Program-made: the position numbers and the translations under genes
DNA from: Flavobacterium xinjiangense
GTDB lineage: Bacteria; Bacteroidota; Bacteroidia; Flavobacteriales; Flavobacteriaceae
Length of the DNA stretch: 64,000 nucleotides
Reading direction: 5' to 3'
Assembly: GCF_900142885.1 (NCBI RefSeq)
Contig: NZ_FRCL01000014.1
Coordinates: 1-64,000, forward strand
Shown here: one piece after another, positions 1 through 6,683 of the stretch
How the letters are laid out: every line of letters starts with the position of its first letter
Numbering within the stretch: position 1 is the stretch's first letter
The notes under the pieces: generated by a model
Databases searched by the model: none
What the model was told of the DNA's origin: nothing
The model's input: the letters and a program-made list of their open reading frames with translations, nothing else

Positions 1-115
1 AGTGTGGTTTTGATTAATCACTTGAGTAAAACCATCTGAAAAGAGAAGCTTATTCAAATAGTCATTTCATGCTTAACGGTATGAGCTGATAAATGGTAAA
101 TCAGAATCTACAATC

Positions 116-146
116 GGAGGCCCTTTAAAAAGGCCTCCTTTTTTTT
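116..146 (+). terminator. Rho-independent terminator at the left edge
   Basis: A 7-bp stem GGAGGCC/GGCCTCC with a 9-base loop is followed by eight T residues on the plus strand. It would end a plus-strand transcript that enters from left of the window. Positions 1-115 hold no gene I can recognise; one frame is open from base 1 to a TGA at 37-39 and could be the end of such a gene. The T tract is missing in the other direction, so it should not serve the minus-strand gene at 167-676. Confidence 0.7.
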
Positions 147-166
147 AGGATTAATGTTTTCTCTTT

Positions 167-676
167 TCATGACTTTTCGTCCTCAACAATTAGTTTCAAC
201 GAATTGATGTAATCCGTATCAAATTCGATCACTCGTATTTTGTTTGGCTTAAAACTCATCTCTCCCTCAAATTGTCCTTCGGTTCCCAAAAAATCGATGA
301 CCAGTTCCTCTTCATCCAGTTTTATCAGTTTACCCAGATAAACTGCTTCATCTGATTTTGTTGCAATTTGCAAAATCTCATACTTGTTTGCTAAAAAGTG
401 TATTATAGAAGACAAATCTCTCAACGGAATTATTTCTTCTGCACTTGTTTTTAAACCTTTTAATTTAATTACTCTTTCTGTAAATTCATGATCTTTGTCT
501 TGAATAATAGCCTTTACATTCTTGTTTTTTAATATTGTGTAGCCATCAATTATAAAATCTACAAGATTATTTTTCAGTAAAATCCAATCCTCGGTCCAAT
601 CAATAAGAAAACCACTAAAGATTTCTTTTTTGTCGTCAAACTCTATTGTAATTAATTGTCGTACGTATTTTTCCAT
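167..676 (-). CDS. Hypothetical protein with two similar beta-rich halves
   Basis: The 169-residue protein has no signal peptide or membrane segment and is acidic. I do not recognise the family with confidence. Two stretches look alike: about residues 7-55 (LITIEFDD...FSGFLIDW...LLKN) and about 110-160 (VYLGKLIKLDEEELVIDFLG...IRVIEFDTDY). Both have the strand-turn-strand spacing of small Sm-like beta barrels, so a tandem Sm-like fold is possible, but that is inference. The gene stands alone, first in a run of unrelated minus-strand genes. The start at 676 is the only Met that keeps the first half whole. Confidence 0.6.
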   Translation of the reverse strand: MEKYVRQLITIEFDDKKEIFSGFLIDWTEDWILLKNNLVDFIIDGYTILKNKNVKAIIQDKDHEFTERVIKLKGLKTSAEEIIPLRDLSSIIHFLANKYEILQIATKSDEAVYLGKLIKLDEEELVIDFLGTEGQFEGEMSFKPNKIRVIEFDTDYINSLKLIVEDEKS

Positions 677-950
677 TATGTTTATTAAGTTTGAGAGTAT
701 GCTGCTTCAGTTTGCCTGAAACGCTAGGGTAAAAAGTTTCAAATGTACTTTGTTTTGTCAATCAGAAAGTAAATATATTAGATTTACACTACAATTAAAA
801 ACTATTTCTAGTCGGTTTTCATATTATATAATTATCCCTAACTAGGGTATTCATATTTGATAAAATCATCCATATACACTAAAAAAAAGGACAGTGCATT
901 ATCATGAAATTTTAAAATTAGATGATAAAATTAGCCCCTAAAAAAAACCT

Positions 951-1091
951 CTCAGCATCTATTTCATTCCTTCCCCCTACTATTCCAATCCAACTTCCAT
1001 TTATATCATAAGCCCTCCTAAGCTCATAAATCTTCCCCAAAAGGTAAAGACATAAAACCCAAACTATATTTTTACCATTTTGCGCGGTCGG
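951..1091. repeat. About 145-bp repeat, copy 1, in the 677-1358 intergenic gap
   Basis: This segment matches 3066-3215 closely, from a cagcatct start to a TTTTGCGCGGTCGGG end. Read on the minus strand, both copies keep the peptide core KIYxLRRAYDINGSW, so they may descend from the end of one small coding gene, but neither copy holds a convincing complete gene. The rest of the 677-1358 gap has a stretch at 758-800 that resembles the centre of the attC-like spacers further right, and a terminator at 1254-1275. Confidence 0.55.
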
Positions 1092-1253
1092 GGTTAAGTA
1101 ACACACGAAAGGATTCGTTCGGTAGCGGGGGTTTTTCAAGTTCATAAGACATACGTCCTCATTTTCGGCTTCCTTTAGGGAAGGGTCAATTCCTCCGTTT
1201 TTGACAAGTAGTAATCCCGAATTGACAAGTACTACGTATCGCTATAAAACAGA

Positions 1254-1275
1254 AAAAGATGCCTGGGCATCTTTT
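1254..1275 (-). terminator. Terminator hairpin downstream of the PanE-like gene
   Basis: A 10-bp stem AAAAGATGCC/GGCATCTTTT with a two-base loop lies about 85 bases past the stop of the minus-strand gene at 1359-2297. The A and T flanks let it work in both directions. The same bases ataaaacagaaaaagatgc precede a related hairpin at 10452-10477. Confidence 0.6.
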
Positions 1276-1358
1276 CTATTTGTCACTATACAAATTATTT
1301 ATTCTTTACCCCTTTTTTCCAACTATCATTATAAGAATAATTTTTGCGCGTAGCTTTT

Positions 1359-2297
1359 TTAAATAATTTGATTTATTTCTTTGTATATCTTTATTGTTTC
1401 TTCTGTTTTTATACCTAATTGTTTACCATAATTTATAATTGCACCAGCGAATAATTCCAACTCATTATTTTTCTTTTTTGAATTTACGTCCAATTGTAAT
1501 GATGTAGGGGTCGCATAGGGAAAAGAAAGTCCTTTTTCAAAAGTCCTTCTTATTATGTCAGCAGGTAAATCAATTTTGATTTTTGTAGTGATTAATTGAA
1601 TTTCCTCCATAATTTGTGTTGCTCTTTGTTTAAGAAAATCTTCTTCACCAACTTGTCCAATAGATTTATTGTATCTCGCAGAAACCAAACCAAAACTCGC
1701 AATAAAGAAAAACTTCGTCCAAATGTCTACAAAACTATTTTGCTTAAAAGTAATATCCGCGCCACTATTATTGAAAATGTCGATTATCCATTTTGTATCA
1801 GTTTCTTGATTCACAGGATCTTTTCCAATAATTATTTTTCCCGTATTACCTGTGTGTTCTACAATTCCTTTTTCTTTTATGTGTGAGGCAACGTACACAC
1901 AAGAAGGTAAAAATGTTCCGTTTTTAATTATATGTCTTACTCTTTCGTAAATGTCGGCTCCATTCATTAAAGCCATTACGGTTGTGTTTTTGGTTATTTT
2001 GTCTTTTATTTGATTACAAACATTTTCTAAATCATATTCTTTTACACAAATCAATATCAAATCCGATTCTTCAATTTCATCAAAGTTGTTAATAATGTTA
2101 CTTGGTTTTGCAACAGATTGAGTATATTCTGATGAGAGTAGCGTAAGTCCATTTTTTTTAACTATTTCATAAGTTTCATTTCTTGCTACAAAAGTGATTT
2201 TATAGTTAGGATTGTCTTCAATAAGTTGCGCTATTTTAAAACCAAAATAGCCACCCACGCCACCAAGTCCGATTAAAGTTATTTTCTTTGAATTCAT
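1359..2297 (-). CDS. ApbA/PanE-family 2-dehydropantoate 2-reductase-like oxidoreductase
   Basis: The 312-residue protein (family norm about 300) opens with a Rossmann dinucleotide site, LIGLGGVGGYFG at about residues 8-18, which fits NADPH binding. The middle keeps the family segment IWTKFFFIASFG, whose Lys matches the catalytic Lys of ketopantoate reductase. The Asn a few residues later in E. coli PanE is Ala here, so the substrate may not be ketopantoate. The C-terminal half is the usual helical dimerisation domain. A Crp-like regulator gene lies 70 bp upstream on the same strand and may control it or share its transcript. There is no pantothenate gene nearby. The family call is firm; the exact reaction is not. 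Confidence 0.85.
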   Translation of the reverse strand: MNSKKITLIGLGGVGGYFGFKIAQLIEDNPNYKITFVARNETYEIVKKNGLTLLSSEYTQSVAKPSNIINNFDEIEESDLILICVKEYDLENVCNQIKDKITKNTTVMALMNGADIYERVRHIIKNGTFLPSCVYVASHIKEKGIVEHTGNTGKIIIGKDPVNQETDTKWIIDIFNNSGADITFKQNSFVDIWTKFFFIASFGLVSARYNKSIGQVGEEDFLKQRATQIMEEIQLITTKIKIDLPADIIRRTFEKGLSFPYATPTSLQLDVNSKKKNNELELFAGAIINYGKQLGIKTEETIKIYKEINQII

Positions 2298-2367
2298 AAA
2301 TTTATATTATTTTAGAATACAAATTTCTTGATAAATAAATTAAAACTTCTTGTCATTTGACAAGAAA

Positions 2368-2949
2368 TTAAATTTTGGAAATTTCTTTTCTAATTCGGCT
2401 TAAAGAACTGTCAGTTATACCCAAATAAGAGGCGATAATTTTTAAAGATGCATTTTGAAATATGTTTGGATGTTTCTCCAAAAGTTTTGTATATCTTAAG
2501 GTTGCGTTTTCTTTTACCATTTCTAACATTCTATCGTGAAGTTTATAGTAGTTAATTATGAATAACAGCCGACTAAACTCTCTGAATTCGGGAATATTAT
2601 GAAAGTTGTATTGGACATTTTCTAAATTTGTTTTCCAAAAAATGCAATTACTTAAGGTTTGATAATTTTCTTTTACAGGTTTTTGTGTAAAAAAAGAAAG
2701 AAAATCATTTACAAAACAAGGGGCTGAAAAGATATTTGTAGTAACTTCATTTCCATTATTATCAAAAGTATAGGAACGAACGAAACCACTTTCTAAGAAA
2801 TAAGTGTCTTCACTGATACTATTTTCTTGTAATATAAACTCGTTTTTAGAAAGTTCAAACCTGTCAAATTTTGATGCAATCTTTTCAGCAATTTCAATTT
2901 TCATTGGCAAAACTGATTGAATGTAAATTTCCAAAATTTCTGTTTTCAT
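2368..2949 (-). CDS. Crp/Fnr-family transcriptional regulator
   Basis: I chose the Met at 2949, giving 193 residues, because the 29 residues before it do not look like the family and the protein then opens with the usual helix (MKTEILEIYI). A cyclic-nucleotide-binding-like barrel spans about residues 20-115 (FELSKNEFILQE, YFLESGFVRSY). A C-terminal helix-turn-helix spans about 160-190 (LKIIASYLGITDSSLSRIRK), typical of the Bacteroidota Crp-like group. The residues that bind the cAMP phosphate are not clearly kept, so the ligand is unknown. The gene sits just upstream of the PanE-like gene on the same strand, its most likely target or operon partner. Confidence 0.85.
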   Translation of the reverse strand: MKTEILEIYIQSVLPMKIEIAEKIASKFDRFELSKNEFILQENSISEDTYFLESGFVRSYTFDNNGNEVTTNIFSAPCFVNDFLSFFTQKPVKENYQTLSNCIFWKTNLENVQYNFHNIPEFREFSRLLFIINYYKLHDRMLEMVKENATLRYTKLLEKHPNIFQNASLKIIASYLGITDSSLSRIRKEISKI

Positions 2950-3065
2950 TCTATATTTTTTTGTCGTTATATTTCTATTCTTTGTGGTAAAGTTAAGCAC
3001 AACTCTTTTATATATGCGACTTCCAATTACAAACATATCAATAACGCTATTAACAAAAAAAACTC

Positions 3066-3215
3066 ATCAGCATCTTCTCACTCCTTCCCCCTGCTCTTCC
3101 AGCTACCATTTATATCATAAGCCCTCCTAAGCGCATAAATCTTCCCTAAAAGGTAAAGACATAAAACCCAAACTATGATTAGTTCTATTATTTTTTACCA
3201 TTTTGCGCGGTCGGG
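3066..3215. repeat. About 145-bp repeat, copy 2
   Basis: This is the second copy of the segment at 951-1091. It carries about 10 extra bases before the shared TTTTGCGCGGTCGGG end. The following bases up to 3335 contain phrases such as aattccgaatgttcaatttag and gccaaaccgcttttagtggc that I recall as recurrent between accessory genes in flavobacterial genomes. No gene is seen between 2950 and 3335. Confidence 0.55.
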
Positions 3216-3335
3216 TGCCTTTTAAGTACTTATTTTCAATTAGGAACTAATGTTTATTAAAATTCCGAATGTTCAATTTAGCACTAAACCCCTCCATTTT
3301 GCCAAACCGCTTTTAGTGGCAGTTCTTCTTCTCGG

Positions 3336-3935
3336 TCAGTCAGTTTTTTTTATTAGAATTCCTTTGTCCACACTTTCGTTTATTAAATTCTCGGCATAAT
3401 TCCAAATTGCAGACGAACCGTTTTTAATTGCTTTTTTCTTATCATAAACTTTTTGATACGGCACATTAAATTCCGTCCAAGTTCCACCATTATTTGAAGT
3501 GTTTTGCAATAGTGGTTCAAATCTATCCATTAATTTTGCAAATTTTGCTTCGTCCGTTATACCTTCTTCAAATTCTTCCCAAATTGCTATGAGTTCTTCG
3601 GCTTGTTCTGATGGTAAAAGTCCAAATATTCGCTTTGCGGCAATAAGTTCTTCGTCGGTATTTGTATGGCTTTTTGTAGAATCGTAAATAAAAGTGTCGC
3701 CCGCATCAAATTCTACGATGTCGTGGATTAAAACCATTTTCAAAACTTTAAGAACATCTATCGGTTTGTCCGAATGTTCCACCAATACAATTGCCATCAT
3801 TGCTAAATGCCAACTATGTTCTGCGTCATTTTCGTGTCTATCGCTGTTAAACAGTTTAGTTTTGCGTTGAATGTATTTCAACTTGTCTATCTCTTTTATG
3901 AAGCTTACTTGTTTTAATAAATTGTCTGTCTGCAT
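3336..3935 (-). CDS. HD-domain phosphohydrolase (YfbR-like)
   Basis: The 199-residue protein has the HD metal-dependent phosphohydrolase pattern: H34, the pair H40 and H43 in AEHSWHLA, the central HD in VLIHDIVEFDAGD around residues 68-80, and a downstream Asp in KLMDRFEPLLQN. Length and motif spacing match the YfbR/HDDC2-type 5'-deoxynucleotidase group, which cleaves nucleoside monophosphates, so a nucleotide-hydrolysing role is likely but not proven. It is a single gene with an attC-like spacer upstream (3993-4160) and repeat DNA downstream. Some nucleotide phosphohydrolases take part in phage defence by depleting nucleotides, but nothing here proves that. Confidence 0.85.
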   Translation of the reverse strand: MQTDNLLKQVSFIKEIDKLKYIQRKTKLFNSDRHENDAEHSWHLAMMAIVLVEHSDKPIDVLKVLKMVLIHDIVEFDAGDTFIYDSTKSHTNTDEELIAAKRIFGLLPSEQAEELIAIWEEFEEGITDEAKFAKLMDRFEPLLQNTSNNGGTWTEFNVPYQKVYDKKKAIKNGSSAIWNYAENLINESVDKGILIKKTD

Positions 3936-3992
3936 ATTTCTATAAATGTTGAGAGAATTTTACTGTCTGTGTAATGTCTTTTAAAATTGCAC

Positions 3993-4160
3993 TAACGTCA
4001 GTTCGGCTAAAAACGTTAAAACGAACTCTATTTGGTTAATCAGTGAGTTAATATATGATTTAAACTACAATTATTTTTCTTTTTAAACTCCCTATGGTTC
4101 TCCATTCAACACGGGTTTCTTTGTTCGTGCTGCGCACGCAACGAAACTCTAGCTGTTAGC
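3993..4160 (-). repeat. attC-like intergenic repeat A
   Basis: The left end reads CTAACGTCAGTTCG and the right end CGAAACTCTAGCTGTTAGC. The two ends are imperfect inverted copies (TAAC...GTTCG against CGAA...GTTA). This is the R''-L''/L'-R' layout of integron recombination sites, read in the direction of the genes. The right end lies 8 bases past the stop codon of the zinc-finger gene. The middle shares long stretches with repeats B and C. At about 168 bp it is longer than most attC sites, and no integrase gene is in view. Confidence 0.5.
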
Positions 4161-4168
4161 TGTAGTAT

Positions 4169-4348
4169 TTACTTTTTACCGGTTCCTCCACATCCACCAC
4201 AACTTACTCTACCACTTCCATTACAACCAGAACAATTCACAACTCTAGTTTCATTAAGACCTTTATTTTGGCTTTTCGCACCTCTTCCTCCACAGCCAGG
4301 ACAAGCTATTTGACCGTTACCGTTACATCTTGAACAATTTTCACTCAT
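4169..4348 (-). CDS. 59-residue DnaJ-type zinc-finger protein
   Basis: The short protein carries four CxxCxGxG motifs (CSRCNGNG, CPGCGGRG, CSGCNGSG, CGGCGGTG). These form the cysteine-rich zinc-binding domain of DnaJ, here without a J domain. Two zinc ions could be bound by the four motifs. Its ATG overlaps the stop of the pentapeptide gene as ATGA (4345-4348), so the two are probably translated together and may act as a pair, for instance as a chaperone or adaptor for the membrane protein. The stop codon lies 8 bases before the attC-like repeat A. Stand-alone DnaJ zinc-finger proteins are known, but their partners usually are not. Confidence 0.8.
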   Translation of the reverse strand: MSENCSRCNGNGQIACPGCGGRGAKSQNKGLNETRVVNCSGCNGSGRVSCGGCGGTGKK

Positions 4349-5181
4349 AATATTTTAGTTTTATTTAATTTGATATTTTTTTTGTTAAATATTTTTTTTA
4401 ATTGACTTTCTAATATTATTGAATTCGTTAGGTCAGCATTAGTTAAGTCAGCTCCTTCAAAGTCAACAGTTGTCAAATCAATATTTAATAATTTACAATT
4501 GATTAATTTGGTATAAGATAAATCAGTGTTTTGCATAGATGAATCAGAGAAATCACTATTAGTAAAATCGCAAGCTGTAAATACTGAACGATCTAAATAA
4601 GATCTTATAAACTTTGAATCACAAAAATAAACACCTTTTATTGTTGTGTCTTTGAGTACTATTCCAGAAACTTCCGAAGATTTAAAATTCGCGCCTAATA
4701 ATTCAATAATGTTATTATTTATTAATTTAGATTCATATAAAAATTGTAGAACTTGCCCTTTTCTTTCATCATTAAGAATTTCTATTGCAACAATTGTTCG
4801 TGTTCGCGCAATAATTTTACTTTCTTTATTTAAATTAATATCAAGTAAATTTGACTTTATTATTAAGTCTGAAATAACTCTGAAGTAAGAATCTAAGTTT
4901 TCATTTTGTTTATTTTCAAAATCTTTTTTCTCGTCTTTAGATTTTTCATATTCTTTATATATCCATCCAATTATTGCCACAGATAAAGGTATAATTAGTA
5001 AATCTAGCCAATCCCATAATTTTTTTGGCTCTGGTCCATTTTTTACAGCATCATAAGGTGCTAATCCCATCCATTCAGGAGAATCGTATGGAAAAATTGC
5101 ATTATATCCAATATATAATGAAAATGCAATTATAATAATGATGATAATTGTTTTTATATAATTAATTTGATTTTTCGTCAT
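4345..5181 (-). CDS. Membrane-anchored pentapeptide-repeat protein
   Basis: The 278-residue protein has two hydrophobic segments near the N-terminus, about residues 9-28 (a run of Ile) and about 60-78 (WLDLLIIPLSVAIIGWIY), then a charged linker. The C-terminal half is a pentapeptide-repeat stretch with A(D/N)LxN-type units (DFTNSDF, NTDLSYT, TVDFEGADLTNADLTNS), which folds as a right-handed beta helix. This layout of two membrane spans plus a cytoplasmic beta helix is common in accessory genes of unknown role, some in defence islands. It is coupled to the zinc-finger gene by a 4-base ATGA overlap. The function is unknown. Confidence 0.8.
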   Translation of the reverse strand: MTKNQINYIKTIIIIIIIAFSLYIGYNAIFPYDSPEWMGLAPYDAVKNGPEPKKLWDWLDLLIIPLSVAIIGWIYKEYEKSKDEKKDFENKQNENLDSYFRVISDLIIKSNLLDINLNKESKIIARTRTIVAIEILNDERKGQVLQFLYESKLINNNIIELLGANFKSSEVSGIVLKDTTIKGVYFCDSKFIRSYLDRSVFTACDFTNSDFSDSSMQNTDLSYTKLINCKLLNIDLTTVDFEGADLTNADLTNSIILESQLKKIFNKKNIKLNKTKIL

Positions 5182-5346
5182 TTTTTCAAATATTACAGCT
5201 AACTAGCATATAGGCTAATAAACTCAAGCTCTTTTGTTTCAAAACGGCACGATAGGCGCAAGTTTTGGCATAAATTGTTGCGTCTTATTTAGCGTCATCC
5301 TTATACAAATTTAAAAAAAAATCTTACATATGAAAGGGCCCGATTG

Positions 5347-5481
5347 TGTTTTTAAAAGCAGAACTGATCACATGAGTATAGATCATTGTCATTTTTGGGC
5401 AGTTATGCCTATATTGCTTAATGTTTCCTAAAGCGGTTCTGCTTTCTAATAAATAATAGCGTACGAAGTCGGGAGACTTCG
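5347..5481. repeat. Inverted repeats in the 5182-5599 gap
   Basis: The gap between the pentapeptide gene and repeat B has no gene. It holds a long-spaced inverted repeat, AAAGCAGAAC near 5347 against GTTCTGCTTT near 5442, and a tight hairpin CGAAGTC/GACTTCG near 5464-5481. Further left, near 5250-5290, the phrase GGCATAAATTGTTGCGTC occurs in a pattern I associate with flavobacterial accessory-gene spacers. A role as an older recombination site is only a guess. Confidence 0.35.
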
Positions 5482-5599
5482 CACAGCACACCCTATATTT
5501 AAGAATGTTTAGTTTTCAAAGAATACTTCGGAGAGCGGGATTTCCAACAAAAAAATCATAAATATCACTCATATTTCATGTGTTTAGTAAAATTACCGA

Positions 5600-5766
5600 T
5601 AACGTCAGCACGTCTAAAAACCTCTAAACGAACTGATTTTTTTATTAATTAGAAAGTAAATATATGTGATTTAAACTATAATTATTTTTCTTTTTGACTA
5701 CCTCCAGTCCAGTTCAACACAGTTTTCATTGTTCGTGCTACGCAAGCAACGAAACTTAACTGTTGT
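5600..5766 (-). repeat. attC-like intergenic repeat B
   Basis: It starts TAACGTCAGCACG and ends CGAAACTTAACTGTTG, and shares its centre (aaagtaaatatatgtgatttaaactataatta) in large part with repeats A and C. The right end lies about 8 bases past the stop codon of the gene at 5775-6470, the position expected of an attC site at the tail of a gene cassette. Confidence 0.5.
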
Positions 5767-5774
5767 GAGAAGTT

Positions 5775-6470
5775 TTAATATTTAGAAAGTATTTTATTTG
5801 CAAACTCTATAGCAATTTTTGGCTCCATAGATTTTTCTATTTGGCTTACTAATTCTTCTAATCTATTTTCGTCAAATTGATAACGATCAATTATTATCTT
5901 ATCATGCAAAGACTTAAGGAATGCTACAGGGGCATATTCAACTCTATTATAAAAAGTTAAAATATCCTTATAAGATAAATGATCTTTATCTTTAAATTCT
6001 ACTGGAATCTTTCTACTTTTTAAAATTGCATCGTGTTTAATAGCATTATTAACTTCTCTTAATTCGTCAATATCGTTGAAGCAATCAAGTTTTCGAATAT
6101 CAATTTTTTTGATTTTTAAAATATCAGAAATTGTTTCCCACTTATATAACTTTGACTTGTCTAAATCTTTATAGCTCGAGTTCAATAAAAATTTTAAACT
6201 TGTTTCGAAATGCTTATAAGAATAAATAATTTTCATTTCAGATAATGCCTTTAACTCTTCTTCGCGAAATAAAATATCATAGAAAACTTCTGAATCCACA
6301 ATCGTATTTTCTTTGTTAATTTCCTTTAATTTTAAAATTTCTTCTTCATGCTTTTTGATGGCATCTTCAGCAATTTTGTCAAAGTGATTATTTTCGACGT
6401 GTAAGACAAACATTTTGAAACCTAACTCTTCAGCTTTTCTATTGTTTGTATATAATGTTGATTTTGTCAT
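5775..6470 (-). CDS. Hypothetical helical protein, possibly HEPN-like
   Basis: I do not recognise this 231-residue protein firmly. It is mostly predicted helix, charged, with no signal peptide or membrane segment. The middle contains YKHFETSLKFLLN (about residues 84-96) and REVNNAIKHD (about 138-147). Paired helices ending in an Arg...His motif recall HEPN ribonucleases, but the Arg-His spacing is 7 residues, wider than the usual 4-6. The gene is a single unit between attC-like repeats B and C. The HEPN idea is weak inference. Confidence 0.6.
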   Translation of the reverse strand: MTKSTLYTNNRKAEELGFKMFVLHVENNHFDKIAEDAIKKHEEEILKLKEINKENTIVDSEVFYDILFREEELKALSEMKIIYSYKHFETSLKFLLNSSYKDLDKSKLYKWETISDILKIKKIDIRKLDCFNDIDELREVNNAIKHDAILKSRKIPVEFKDKDHLSYKDILTFYNRVEYAPVAFLKSLHDKIIIDRYQFDENRLEELVSQIEKSMEPKIAIEFANKILSKY

Positions 6471-6492
6471 TTTAGTTCTTAAAAATTTTCCA

Positions 6493-6660
6493 TAACGTCA
6501 GTTCGTCTAAAAACCTCTAAACGAACTCTAAACGAACTCTATTTGTTTAATCAGTGAGTAAATATATGTGATTTAAAAAACTTTTTAAAACTACCTCCGG
6601 TTCCGTTCAACACGGATTTCATTGTTCGTAATGGGCACGCAACGAACTCTAGCTGTTAGC
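6493..6660 (-). repeat. attC-like intergenic repeat C
   Basis: It starts TAACGTCAGTTCG and ends CGAACTCTAGCTGTTAGC. The two ends pair as CTAAC-GTC-AGTTCG against the complement CTAACAGCTAGAGTTCG. The motif cctctaaacgaactc is partly doubled inside it (6518-6541). The right end lies 23 bases past the stop codon of the large NTPase gene. Repeats A, B and C are close relatives although the genes they follow are unrelated. Confidence 0.5.
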
Positions 6661-6683
6661 AGCTTCCTTTATTTTTACGAATT

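Noticed and set aside
918..1145. Minus-strand 75-codon open frame
   Set aside because: It spans the 145-bp repeat, and only the repeat core looks coding. The second copy of the repeat has a stop in the same frame, so it is at best a gene remnant.
3993..6660. CRISPR-like array from the repeated spacers
   Set aside because: The repeats are about 167 bp, imperfect, and separated by whole genes, which does not fit CRISPR repeats and spacers. No cas gene is seen.
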